Assembly: GCA_903868285.1 (NCBI GenBank)
Contig: CAIPUP010000298.1
Coordinates: forward strand, 1-6,743
Source: an uncultured beta proteobacterium
GTDB lineage: Bacteria; Pseudomonadota; Gammaproteobacteria; Burkholderiales; SG8-39
Direction: 5' to 3'
DNA: 6,743 nt
Shown: one piece after another, positions 1-5,281 of the stretch
Layout: each line of letters starts with the position of its first letter
Numbering within the stretch: the stretch's first letter is position 1
The notes under the pieces: model-generated
The model's input: only the letters and a program-made list of their open reading frames with translations
Told to the model about the DNA's origin: nothing
The model's database searches: none
Position numbers and translations under genes: made by a program

Positions 1-618
1 CTTGGGCCGGAACGCCTTGCAGACACTGTCGTCGGTCTCGATATACGGGCCGCCGATGAGGTCGATGCAATACGGAATGGCGGCAAAGATGCCTGCCACC
101 AGTACCTTGCCGTCGGCATCGCGCAGGCCTTCCAGCGTTTCCCGTATCGATTTCGGTTGACCCGGTAGGTTGAGGATGAGCGCGCCTTTGCGGATCACCG
201 CAGTCTGGCGCGACAGGATGGCAGTCGGCACAAAGCGCAGGCTGATCTGGCGCATCTGTTCGCCAAAGCCGGGCATCTCGCGATCGGCCACCGCCAGCGT
301 CGCTTCGGGTGTGACATCGCGTGGTGCCGGGCCGGTGCCGCCGGTGGTCAGTACCAGCTGACAGCCAGCCTTATCCACCAGTTCGCACAGCGTGGCTTCG
401 ATCACTGCCTGTTCGTCCGGAATCAGTCGTGTTTCGTGCTGCCAGGATGGCGCTTGGATGGCGCGACCCAGCCATTCGGTCAATGCCGGAATGCCTTCGT
501 CGCGATAGACCCCGGCTGATGCACGGTCGCTGATCGATACCAGACCGATGCGCAGCGGCGGCGCAGCGGTGTTGTTGCAATCGTTGTTGCTGGCTTTGGA
601 AACGTCAGGGCTGCTCAT
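1..618 (-). CDS. mog: Molybdopterin adenylyltransferase Mog (3' end cut by window)
   Basis: Mog activates molybdopterin by adenylating it with ATP, giving MPT-AMP for molybdate insertion in molybdenum cofactor synthesis in the cytoplasm. I translated the minus strand from the ATG at 618-616: 206 codons without a stop reach the window edge. The protein closely follows E. coli Mog throughout. It has RIGLVSISDRAS near residues 23-33, IPDEQ at 66-70, the hallmark TTGGTGPAPRDVTPEA at 91-106, ADREMPGFGEQMRQIS at 111-126 and LILNLPGQPKSI at 147-158. Asp68 and Asp101 correspond to the catalytically important Asp49 and Asp82 of E. coli Mog. E. coli Mog ends eight residues after the AFRPK motif where this window stops, so only a few codons are missing. 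Residues 1-20 are an Asn/Ala-rich extension. The start lies 7 bases after the darP stop, implying one operon; no strong ribosome site is visible, so translational coupling is likely. Confidence 0.95.
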   Translation of the reverse strand, partial: MSSPDVSKASNNDCNNTAAPPLRIGLVSISDRASAGVYRDEGIPALTEWLGRAIQAPSWQHETRLIPDEQAVIEATLCELVDKAGCQLVLTTGGTGPAPRDVTPEATLAVADREMPGFGEQMRQISLRFVPTAILSRQTAVIRKGALILNLPGQPKSIRETLEGLRDADGKVLVAGIFAAIPYCIDLIGGPYIETDDSVCKAFRPK

Positions 619-625
619 GTGTCGC

Positions 626-1234
626 TCATCGATCGGTGGTGATGACATCGTCCGGGGCTGTGTTTGCACCATTGCCGGATGCCGTCTTGGATGCGGCTGC
701 GTCGAGAATCTCACGCACGCTGCGAAACACTTCGCGGTAGCGCCGCGGCGGCCGGCTTTCGCTGCGTTCCTTGCGCGCCTCGACAACCAGGCTGCGCAGA
801 GACTGCCAGTCACGCAGGGCGTATTCGCGCGCGAATTCGGATAGCGCAGTTTCCTCATCGATCAGGCGATCGCGCCAGCGTTCGGCCAGATGCAGATTGG
901 CAGCGGCCGCACGCGACTGTCCATCGCGTGCGGCCAGCGCCTCGCGAATCGGTGCCGGGTCGGCGTCGCGCATCAGCCGGCCGATGAATTGCTGCTGCCG
1001 GCGTCGTGCTTCATGCGCCTTGAGACTGTGCATGGCGGTGATGGCATCGCGCAACGACTCCTCCATCGGGATGGCCTGCAATTGTTCCGGCTTCAGTTCC
1101 AGCAAGCGCTCGCCCAGGTCCTGCAGCGCGTGCATTTCCTTTTTGCGCTGGGTTTTGCTGGGCGTGTCATCGACCGGCTCATCCAGTTCTTCCGGCTCCG
1201 GCCGGGGACGTCGCTTACGCAGTTTTTCGGGCAT
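626..1234 (-). CDS. darP: Ribosome maturation factor DarP (YjgA, DUF615)
   Basis: This is a 202-residue protein of the YjgA/DarP family, an RNA-binding factor known to act in late maturation of the 50S ribosomal subunit. Family hallmarks are visible. A basic/acidic N-terminus leads into SKTQRKKEMHALQDLG (about 26-41), followed by LLELKPEQLQAIPM, a central EARRRQQQFIGRLMRD block (about 75-90), ERWRDRLI (about 118-125) and a C-terminal domain ending in RRYREVFRSVREIL. The last 25 residues are low-complexity and probably disordered. I chose the ATG at 1234-1232 because the Arg/Glu-rich start MPEKLRKRRPRP resembles family N-termini. The frame stays open upstream to an ATG at 1417, but that extension does not look like the family and would fill the divergent promoter region. 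No good Shine-Dalgarno site precedes the chosen start. The gene is divergent from pmbA, as in E. coli, and is followed by mog. Confidence 0.93.
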   Translation of the reverse strand: MPEKLRKRRPRPEPEELDEPVDDTPSKTQRKKEMHALQDLGERLLELKPEQLQAIPMEESLRDAITAMHSLKAHEARRRQQQFIGRLMRDADPAPIREALAARDGQSRAAAANLHLAERWRDRLIDEETALSEFAREYALRDWQSLRSLVVEARKERSESRPPRRYREVFRSVREILDAAASKTASGNGANTAPDDVITTDR

Positions 1235-1428
1235 GGGGGTTTGTCTCTGACCTGTTGTTCTGGTTCGGCGAGGGAGACGTGCCGCACAGGGCGCGTCGAA
1301 GTGGACTGCTATGATACCTGCCGCACTGCAGCCTCTTACCGGGTCCCCCACGACTGCGTCCTTCACTGCATCCCCTCTTGAGGCAGTGCTTTCTCCGGTT
1401 TTCAAGTTCTGTGACATAGGTAATCGCC
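1235..1428. promoter_or_regulatory. Divergent darP / pmbA intergenic region
   Basis: This 194-base spacer must hold the promoters for darP-mog (minus) and pmbA (plus). No promoter matches consensus well at both boxes. On the minus strand a TATCAT hexamer (complement of 1311-1316) could be a -10 for darP, but no good -35 is placed for it. On the plus strand TTGAGG at 1378-1383 could be a -35 for pmbA, but the hexamer 17 bases on is a poor -10. An imperfect hairpin pairs CACTG (1364-1368) with CAGTG (1384-1388) and CCTC (1374-1377) with GAGG (1380-1383). ACTGC occurs several times between 1324 and 1370. Exact promoters remain unassigned. Confidence 0.5.
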
Positions 1429-2832
1429 ATGGCCTCGTCTGCCTCCAAATCTGCTTCTGCCACTGTTACTTCCACAGCCACTACCCCCGCCACTGACAGC
1501 GCCCGCTTTGCCTGTCCAGCGGAACAATTGCGTGATGTGGCGCGTGCGGTACTGCAGCGTGCGCGTGACAAGGGTGCCAGTGCCTGCGAGGTTGAGGTCT
1601 CCGAGGGTTACGGTCAGACAGTCACGGTGCGACGCAAGAATATCGACACCATCGAATACAACCGCGACAAGGGCATCGGCGTCACGGTCTATCTCGGTCA
1701 GCGCAAGGGTTACGCCAGCAGTTCCGATTTCAGTGCCAAGGCGCTGGCCGACACCGTTGATGCCGCGCTGTCGATTGCACGCTTCACCGCCGAAGATGAT
1801 GCCGCCGGACTGGCGCCAGACGAGCGTCTGTGCCGACACTCGGCCGATCTCGATCTGTTCCACCCCTGGGACCCGAGCGTCGAGCATGCCGCCGAGCTGG
1901 CGCGGCGTTGCGAGAGCGCTGCCTTCGCACTGGACAAGCGCATCCGCAATTCCGATGGCGCCAGCGTATCCAGTCAGCACTATCAGTTCGTGCAGGGTAA
2001 CAGCCAGGGCTTTCTGGATGGCTTTCGCACTTCGCGCCATCACATCGGCTGCGGTGTCATTGCCAGCGAGAAGGGCGCCATGCAGCGCGATGACTGGCAT
2101 GCCACCTGTCGCAACGCCGTTGATTTTCCCGAGCCAGAGCGCATCGGCGATTACGCCGGTCGTCGCGCGCTGGCGCGGCTGCGCAGCCGCAAGATCGACA
2201 CCACCCAGGCACCGGTGCTGTTCGAGGCGCCGGTGGCCAATGGCCTGCTGGGGCAATTCGTCGGTGCGGTCAGCGGCGGCAGCCTTTATCGCAAGACCAG
2301 TTTTCTGACCGACAGTCTGGGTAAGCAGGTGTTTGCGCGCGGTGTCAATCTGAGCGAGCGACCGCACCTCAAGGGCGGTCTGGCCAGCAGCTGGTTCGAC
2401 GATGAAGGCGTGCTGACCTGCGAGCGTGAAGTGCTCAAGGATGGTGTGTTGCACGGCTATTTTCTGGGCAGCTACTCGGCCCGCAAGCTCGGCATGCAGA
2501 CCACCGGCAATGCCGGCGGCAGTCACAACCTGGTCCTGCATGGCGGCAAGCGCGATCTGGCCGGCATGATCCGGCATATGCGCCGCGGCCTGCTGGTGAC
2601 CGAGCTGATGGGCCAGGGCGTGAACATGGTCACCGGCGACTACTCGCGCGGTGCCGCCGGCTACTGGATCGAGGGCGGCGAGATTGCCTTCCCGGTCGAG
2701 GAAGTGACCATCGCTGGTAATCTGCGTGAGATGTTTCTCGGCATTGCCGACATCGGCAGCGATGCACTGACGCGTGGATCGCGCACCTGTGGCTCGATCC
2801 TGGTGGAGCAGATGACCATTGCGGGTAACTGA
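1429..2832 (+). CDS. pmbA: Metalloprotease-related protein PmbA/TldE
   Basis: This is a 467-residue member of the TldD/PmbA family. In E. coli, TldE (PmbA) pairs with TldD to form a cytoplasmic protease that trims microcin B17 and degrades the antitoxin CcdA. TldD carries the zinc-binding HExxxH; no such motif is visible here, which supports the TldE side. Family signatures include NRDKGIGVTVYLGQRKGYAS at about 78-97 and SDFSAKAL at 99-106. Others are LDLFHPWD at 141-148, GGSLYRKTSFL at 283-293, SWFDDEGVLT at 321-330 and the C-terminal NMVTGDYSRGAAGYWIEGGE at 399-418. The ending ILVEQMTIAGN is typical. The first 25 residues are a Ser/Thr/Ala-rich leader. The start is supported by an AGG at 1418-1420, eight bases upstream. 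The stop codon lies in the first unit of a 13-base tandem array. TldD is not in the window. Confidence 0.95.
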   Translation: MASSASKSASATVTSTATTPATDSARFACPAEQLRDVARAVLQRARDKGASACEVEVSEGYGQTVTVRRKNIDTIEYNRDKGIGVTVYLGQRKGYASSSDFSAKALADTVDAALSIARFTAEDDAAGLAPDERLCRHSADLDLFHPWDPSVEHAAELARRCESAAFALDKRIRNSDGASVSSQHYQFVQGNSQGFLDGFRTSRHHIGCGVIASEKGAMQRDDWHATCRNAVDFPEPERIGDYAGRRALARLRSRKIDTTQAPVLFEAPVANGLLGQFVGAVSGGSLYRKTSFLTDSLGKQVFARGVNLSERPHLKGGLASSWFDDEGVLTCEREVLKDGVLHGYFLGSYSARKLGMQTTGNAGGSHNLVLHGGKRDLAGMIRHMRRGLLVTELMGQGVNMVTGDYSRGAAGYWIEGGEIAFPVEEVTIAGNLREMFLGIADIGSDALTRGSRTCGSILVEQMTIAGN

Positions 2833-2888
2833 GGCTGGTAACTGAGGCTGGTAACTGAGGCGGGTAACTGAGGCGGGTAACTGAGGTT
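2824..2888 (+). repeat. 13-base tandem repeat, 5 units, starting over the pmbA stop
   Basis: Five head-to-tail units of GGTAACTGAGGCT or close variants begin at 2824, 2837, 2850, 2863 and 2876. Units 1 and 2 are identical; units 3 and 4 differ only at the last base (G for T); unit 5 ends TT. Unit 1 contains the last two codons and TGA of pmbA. Because 13 is not a multiple of 3, the TGA copies fall successively in all three frames. The array ends against an AT-rich tract before dctP. No hairpin is formed by the unit. Confidence 0.97.
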
Positions 2889-2905
2889 TTTAAAAAGTTG
2901 TTATT

Positions 2906-2918
2906 AATCAATAACTTA
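2906..2918 (+). promoter_or_regulatory. Candidate IHF binding site
   Basis: The sequence AATCAATAACTTA matches the integration host factor consensus WATCAA-N4-TTR at every defined position and lies in AT-rich DNA, as IHF sites usually do. It overlaps the right arm of the palindrome at 2900-2915. No sigma-54 element is visible next to it, so its role in bending the dctP promoter is only inferred. Such a match can arise by chance in AT-rich DNA. Confidence 0.35.
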
Positions 2919-2929
2919 TATTACTTTTG

Positions 2930-2935
2930 AGGAGG
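2930..2935 (+). promoter_or_regulatory. Ribosome binding site of dctP
   Basis: A full AGGAGG lies five bases before the ATG at 2941. This is the strongest Shine-Dalgarno site in the window and fixes the dctP start. It fits the high expression usually needed for a periplasmic binding protein. Confidence 0.9.
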
Positions 2936-2940
2936 GTGAC

Positions 2941-4077
2941 ATGGAGCGTCGTGAATTTCTGAAGCAGGGTGGAGCCGTGGCAACGGGCGTTGGTGCAACC
3001 GCGCTGGCAGCGCCGGCGGTGGTGACTGCGCAATCGCCCACGCTGCAATGGCGGCTGGCCTCGAGTTTCCCCAAGAGCCTGGACATCCTCTACGGCACGG
3101 CCGAGTTCTTCGCCAAGCGCGTGAGCGAAATGACCGGTGGCCGGTTCCAGATCCGGGTGCATGCCGGTGGCGAGATCGTCCCGCCCTTGCAGGTGCTGGA
3201 CGCGGTGCAAAACGGCACCATCGAGTGCGGTCACACTGCCAGCTACTACTACTTCGGCAAGAACCCGGCGTTCGCCTTTGACACCACCATCCCGTTCGGC
3301 ATGAACACCCGTCAGCACAATGCCTGGATGTATGCCGGCGGCGGCCTGGAGCTGATGCGCGAACTGTTCAAGGAATACGGCTGCGTCAACTTCCCGGCGG
3401 GCAACACCGGGGCGCAGATGGGCGGCTGGTTTCGTAAAGAGATCAAGTCTCCGGCCGACCTCAAGGGACTGAAGATGCGTATCGCCGGTCTAGCCGGACA
3501 AATGCTGGCCAAGCTGGGCACCGTGCCGCAGCAGATCGCCGGCGGCGAGATCTATCAGGCACTCGAGCGCGGCAGCATCGATGCGGTGGAATGGACCGTG
3601 CCCTATGACGACGAGAAGCTCGGTCTGTCCAAGGTGGCCAAGTACTACTACTACCCCGGCTTCTGGGAAGGCACGGCGCAGCTGTCGGTGCTGATCAACC
3701 TCAAGAAGTGGGAAGAACTGCCGGCGGAATACAAGGCCATCATCGAGGCCGCGGCGGCCGAATCGGGCGTGACCATGACCGCGCGCTACGACGCCAAGAA
3801 CCCCGAGGCACTGCGCCGTCTGGTGGCGGCCGGCACGCAATTGCGCGCCTTCCCGCGGCCGGTGATGGAAGCGGCACGCAAGTCGGCGCTCGAGCTGTAT
3901 GAAGAACTTTCGGCCAAGAGCCCGCACTTCAAGAAAATCTATGAAGCCTGGAACAAGTTCCGCGCCGAAGAGACGCTGTGGTTCCGCGTCGCGGAGCACA
4001 GCTTCGACTCTTTCATGAACTCGGTCGACGCCCAGACCCGTGCCACACCGGCGGCAGGCAAGGGCGACAAGAAGTAA
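2941..4077 (+). CDS. dctP: TRAP transporter periplasmic substrate-binding protein (TakP/FcbT1-like DctP)
   Basis: This is the periplasmic receptor of a tripartite ATP-independent (TRAP) transporter, which delivers an organic acid to the DctQM permease for ion-driven uptake. It is 378 residues long. Residues 3-8, RREFLK, match the twin-arginine export motif. They are followed by a hydrophobic stretch and a probable cleavage after Ala30 (VVTA-QS). The mature protein has LQWRLASSFPKSLDILYG at 35-52, FQIRVHAGGEIVPPLQVLDA at 69-88 and ECGHTASYYYFGKNPAFAFD at 95-114. It continues with NTGAQMGGWFRKE at 155-167, LKGLKMRIAG at 174-183 and IDAVEWTVPYDDEKLG at 213-228. Arg180 in the KMR motif is the near-universal TRAP arginine that binds the ligand carboxylate. 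The pattern is that of the mannitol/chloroaromatic and alpha-keto-acid (TakP) subfamily; the actual substrate cannot be read from sequence. No dctQ or dctM follows; a matching DctM converges from the right. Confidence 0.93.
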   Translation: MERREFLKQGGAVATGVGATALAAPAVVTAQSPTLQWRLASSFPKSLDILYGTAEFFAKRVSEMTGGRFQIRVHAGGEIVPPLQVLDAVQNGTIECGHTASYYYFGKNPAFAFDTTIPFGMNTRQHNAWMYAGGGLELMRELFKEYGCVNFPAGNTGAQMGGWFRKEIKSPADLKGLKMRIAGLAGQMLAKLGTVPQQIAGGEIYQALERGSIDAVEWTVPYDDEKLGLSKVAKYYYYPGFWEGTAQLSVLINLKKWEELPAEYKAIIEAAAAESGVTMTARYDAKNPEALRRLVAAGTQLRAFPRPVMEAARKSALELYEELSAKSPHFKKIYEAWNKFRAEETLWFRVAEHSFDSFMNSVDAQTRATPAAGKGDKK

Positions 4078-4089
4078 GACAAGAGGTAA
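4066..4089 (+). repeat. 12-base direct repeat spanning the dctP stop codon
   Basis: GACAAGAAGTAA (4066-4077), encoding the last three codons and TAA of dctP, is followed directly by GACAAGAGGTAA (4078-4089), a copy with one A-to-G difference. The duplication is in frame, so the second copy supplies a second in-frame TAA 12 bases after the first. Confidence 0.9.
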
Positions 4090-4109
4090 GGCGCTGTCCA
4101 CACAGCGCT
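4090..4109 (+). other. Stable hairpin just after dctP, without a U-tract
   Basis: GCGCTGT (4091-4097) pairs perfectly with ACAGCGC (4102-4108) across a CCAC loop, and G4090-T4109 can add a wobble pair. No run of T follows, so this is not a canonical intrinsic terminator. It could protect the dctP mRNA 3' end or cause partial attenuation before the Bug gene; the role is inferred. Confidence 0.6.
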
Positions 4110-4141
4110 GGTGAGGCGTCAGTAGGTCGTTCGTACTTGGT

Positions 4142-4157
4142 TGGCACGCAGTTCGCA
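4142..4157 (+). promoter_or_regulatory. Sigma-54-like -24/-12 motif upstream of the Bug gene
   Basis: The 16 bases from 4142 read TGGCACG-CAGT-TCGCA. The consensus is TGGCACG-N4-TTGCW, so the only mismatch is C for T at 4154. The essential GG (4143-4144) and GC (4155-4156) are 10 bases apart, as required. Transcription would begin near 4168, about 38 bases before the ATG. Its -12 half lies in the first of three AGTTCGCA repeats, so the match may be partly coincidental. No activator gene is in the window. Confidence 0.35.
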
Positions 4158-4180
4158 CGGTAGTTCGCATGCAGTTCGCA
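4145..4180 (+). repeat. Three AGTTCGCA direct repeats at about helical spacing
   Basis: AGTTCGCA begins at 4150, 4162 and 4173, so the copies lie 12 and 11 bases apart on nearly the same face of the helix. Bases before each copy (GCACGC, GCACGGT, GCATGC) are also alike, giving near-tandem 11-12-base units. They end 25 bases before the Bug start codon. They could be protein-binding iterons or a slippage array. Confidence 0.85.
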
Positions 4181-4194
4181 ACAATGTGAAACCT

Positions 4195-4199
4195 GGAGG
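4195..4199 (+). promoter_or_regulatory. Ribosome binding site of the Bug gene
   Basis: GGAGG ends six bases before the ATG at 4206 and nine before a second ATG at 4209. Either could be used; they differ by one methionine. Confidence 0.85.
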
Positions 4200-4205
4200 G
4201 GGCAC

Positions 4206-5225
4206 ATGATGCAAAACCGGCTGGTGAATGTTCGGGCGGCGAGGTGGATGCCGTGGTGGAAGTGCTTGCGCTTGGTGTCGTTGATGGTTCTGGCAGGCCT
4301 GGGTTGGCACGACGCGTTGCTCGCCCAGACCTGGCCCGCGCGCCCGATCAATTTCATCCAGGGCTTTGCTGCCGGTGGCAATGGCGATGTGGTGGCGCGC
4401 ATGGTCGGCGCCGAGCTGGCCAAGGGCTTGGGGCAGCCGGTGCTGGTCGAGGCACGCTCCGGTGCGGGCGGCAATATCGCTGCCAACTTTGTCGCCAAGT
4501 CGGCACCCGATGGCTACACCTTGCTGTTGATTACCGGTGGGCATGCGGTCTCGGCTGCGCTGTACCGGCAATTGCCTTACGAGCCGGTGGAGGATTTCGC
4601 GCCACTGTCGACCATGGTGCACTTTGCCTTTGTGCTGGCGACCGGCGCGGACTCGCGCTACAAGAGCGTGGGTGAATTGATCGCCTATGCCCGCAGCAAT
4701 CCGGGCAAGGTCAGCTTCGGTTCGGCCGGCATCGGCAGCACCCAGCATCTGGCCGGCGAGTTGTTCAAATCGATGGCCGCGCTGGACATCGAACACATTC
4801 CGTTTCGCGGTGGCACAACGCCGGTACAGGAGGTGATGGCGGGGCGGCTGGATTTCCTGATGGAGACGCTCACCCCGACGCTGCCGCAGATCCGCGCCAA
4901 TCGCCTGCGGCCACTGGCGGTGACCAGTCGCAGTCGCTCACCGGTGCTGCCGGAAGTGGCGTCGTTGGAGGACGCCTTGCCTGGCTATGAGGTCACGTCC
5001 TGGATGGGTATTGCCGCACCGGCGCGCACCCCGCGCGCGGTGGTCGAGCGCCTGAATCGCGAGATCACACGGGTGGTGGCGATGCCGGAAATCCGCGAGC
5101 GCTTTCTCAGCGTCGTTGGCGGCGAGGCCCGCGCCAGCACGCCCGAGGCGATGCGCGAGCATCTGCAATCGGAAATCGCCAAATGGACTCGGGTGGTGGA
5201 GGCGGCGCGAATTCCGCGTCAGTGA
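4206..5225 (+). CDS. Bug/TctC-family extracytoplasmic substrate-binding protein
   Basis: This is a 339-residue periplasmic binding protein of the Bug (Bordetella uptake gene) family, the receptor type of tripartite tricarboxylate transporters. Ligands of characterised members are small carboxylates, amino acids or related compounds; this one's ligand is unknown. A positively charged N-terminus and hydrophobic stretch (about 21-40) precede a likely Sec cleavage at LLA-QTWPARP. Family signatures are WPARPINFIQGFAAGGNGD at 43-61, RSGAGGNIAANFVAK at 84-98, APDGYTLLL at 100-108, YKSVGELIAYARSNPGKVSFGS (152-173) and HIPFRGG at 197-203. Asp61 follows a GG-N-G loop where most relatives have PGG-x-x-D. 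The signal peptide is long; an ATG at residue 15 (4248) with GAGGTGG before it would give a more usual length, but the better ribosome site favours 4206. No TctA/TctB partner is present, so it may be an orphan receptor. Confidence 0.92.
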   Translation: MMQNRLVNVRAARWMPWWKCLRLVSLMVLAGLGWHDALLAQTWPARPINFIQGFAAGGNGDVVARMVGAELAKGLGQPVLVEARSGAGGNIAANFVAKSAPDGYTLLLITGGHAVSAALYRQLPYEPVEDFAPLSTMVHFAFVLATGADSRYKSVGELIAYARSNPGKVSFGSAGIGSTQHLAGELFKSMAALDIEHIPFRGGTTPVQEVMAGRLDFLMETLTPTLPQIRANRLRPLAVTSRSRSPVLPEVASLEDALPGYEVTSWMGIAAPARTPRAVVERLNREITRVVAMPEIRERFLSVVGGEARASTPEAMREHLQSEIAKWTRVVEAARIPRQ

Positions 5226-5228
5226 GCC

Positions 5229-5281
5229 TCAGCGGCTACCCTCAGCGGCTACCCCCAGCGGCTACCCCCAGCGGCTACCCC
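5229..5281. repeat. 13-base tandem repeat between the convergent Bug and dctM stops
   Basis: Four plus-strand units of YCAGCGGCTACCC begin at 5229, 5242, 5255 and 5268; they differ only at the first base (T, T, C, C). Position 5281 is a single extra C. The next 13 bases, overlapping the dctM stop (5282-5294), match the unit at 10 of 13 positions. Read on the minus strand, the dctM end runs into units of GGGTAGCCGCTGR, two of which end in TGA. The array fills almost all of the 56-base convergent spacer. Confidence 0.95.

Larger units (their letters stand above)
2889..2940 (+). promoter_or_regulatory. AT-rich dctP leader region
   Basis: This short spacer is strikingly AT-rich compared with the flanking GC-rich coding DNA and is the likely control region of dctP. 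It contains the inverted repeat GTTATT (2900-2905) / AATAAC (2910-2915) around a 4-base centre. It also has a TATATT hexamer at 2917-2922 that resembles a -10 box but lacks a well-spaced -35. A start from it would leave a leader of only about a dozen bases. The promoter could also lie upstream within the tandem array or pmbA. Confidence 0.4.

Noticed and set aside
371..580. Minus-strand 69-codon frame within mog
   Set aside because: It is out of frame with mog, whose ATG at 618 and full-length similarity are unambiguous.
1364..1388. Hairpin before pmbA as a terminator or riboswitch
   Set aside because: The stem is interrupted and short, no T-run follows, and no known riboswitch core is recognisable.
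1235..1417. N-terminal extension of darP by 61 codons to the ATG at 1417
   Set aside because: The extra residues do not resemble the family and would occupy the whole divergent promoter region; the ATG at 1234 fits better.
1402..2577. Long minus-strand open frame (391 codons) opposite pmbA
   Set aside because: It lies entirely antisense to a clearly recognised pmbA, has no family-like motifs and no ribosome site; it is a mirror of GC-rich codon usage.
2824..2888. CRISPR-like array or iteron origin
   Set aside because: The units abut with no spacers, there is no replication protein gene nearby, and the first unit is coding sequence of pmbA.
2890..2922. Intrinsic terminator for pmbA at the T/A-rich tract
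   Set aside because: The inverted repeat there is AT-only apart from its end pair and has no following T-run in the right place, so it would be a weak stem.
3490..4170. Minus-strand frame of 226 codons over the dctP 3' end, and a similar one at 4119-4796 over the Bug gene
   Set aside because: Both are antisense to well-supported genes and have no recognisable domains or start signals.
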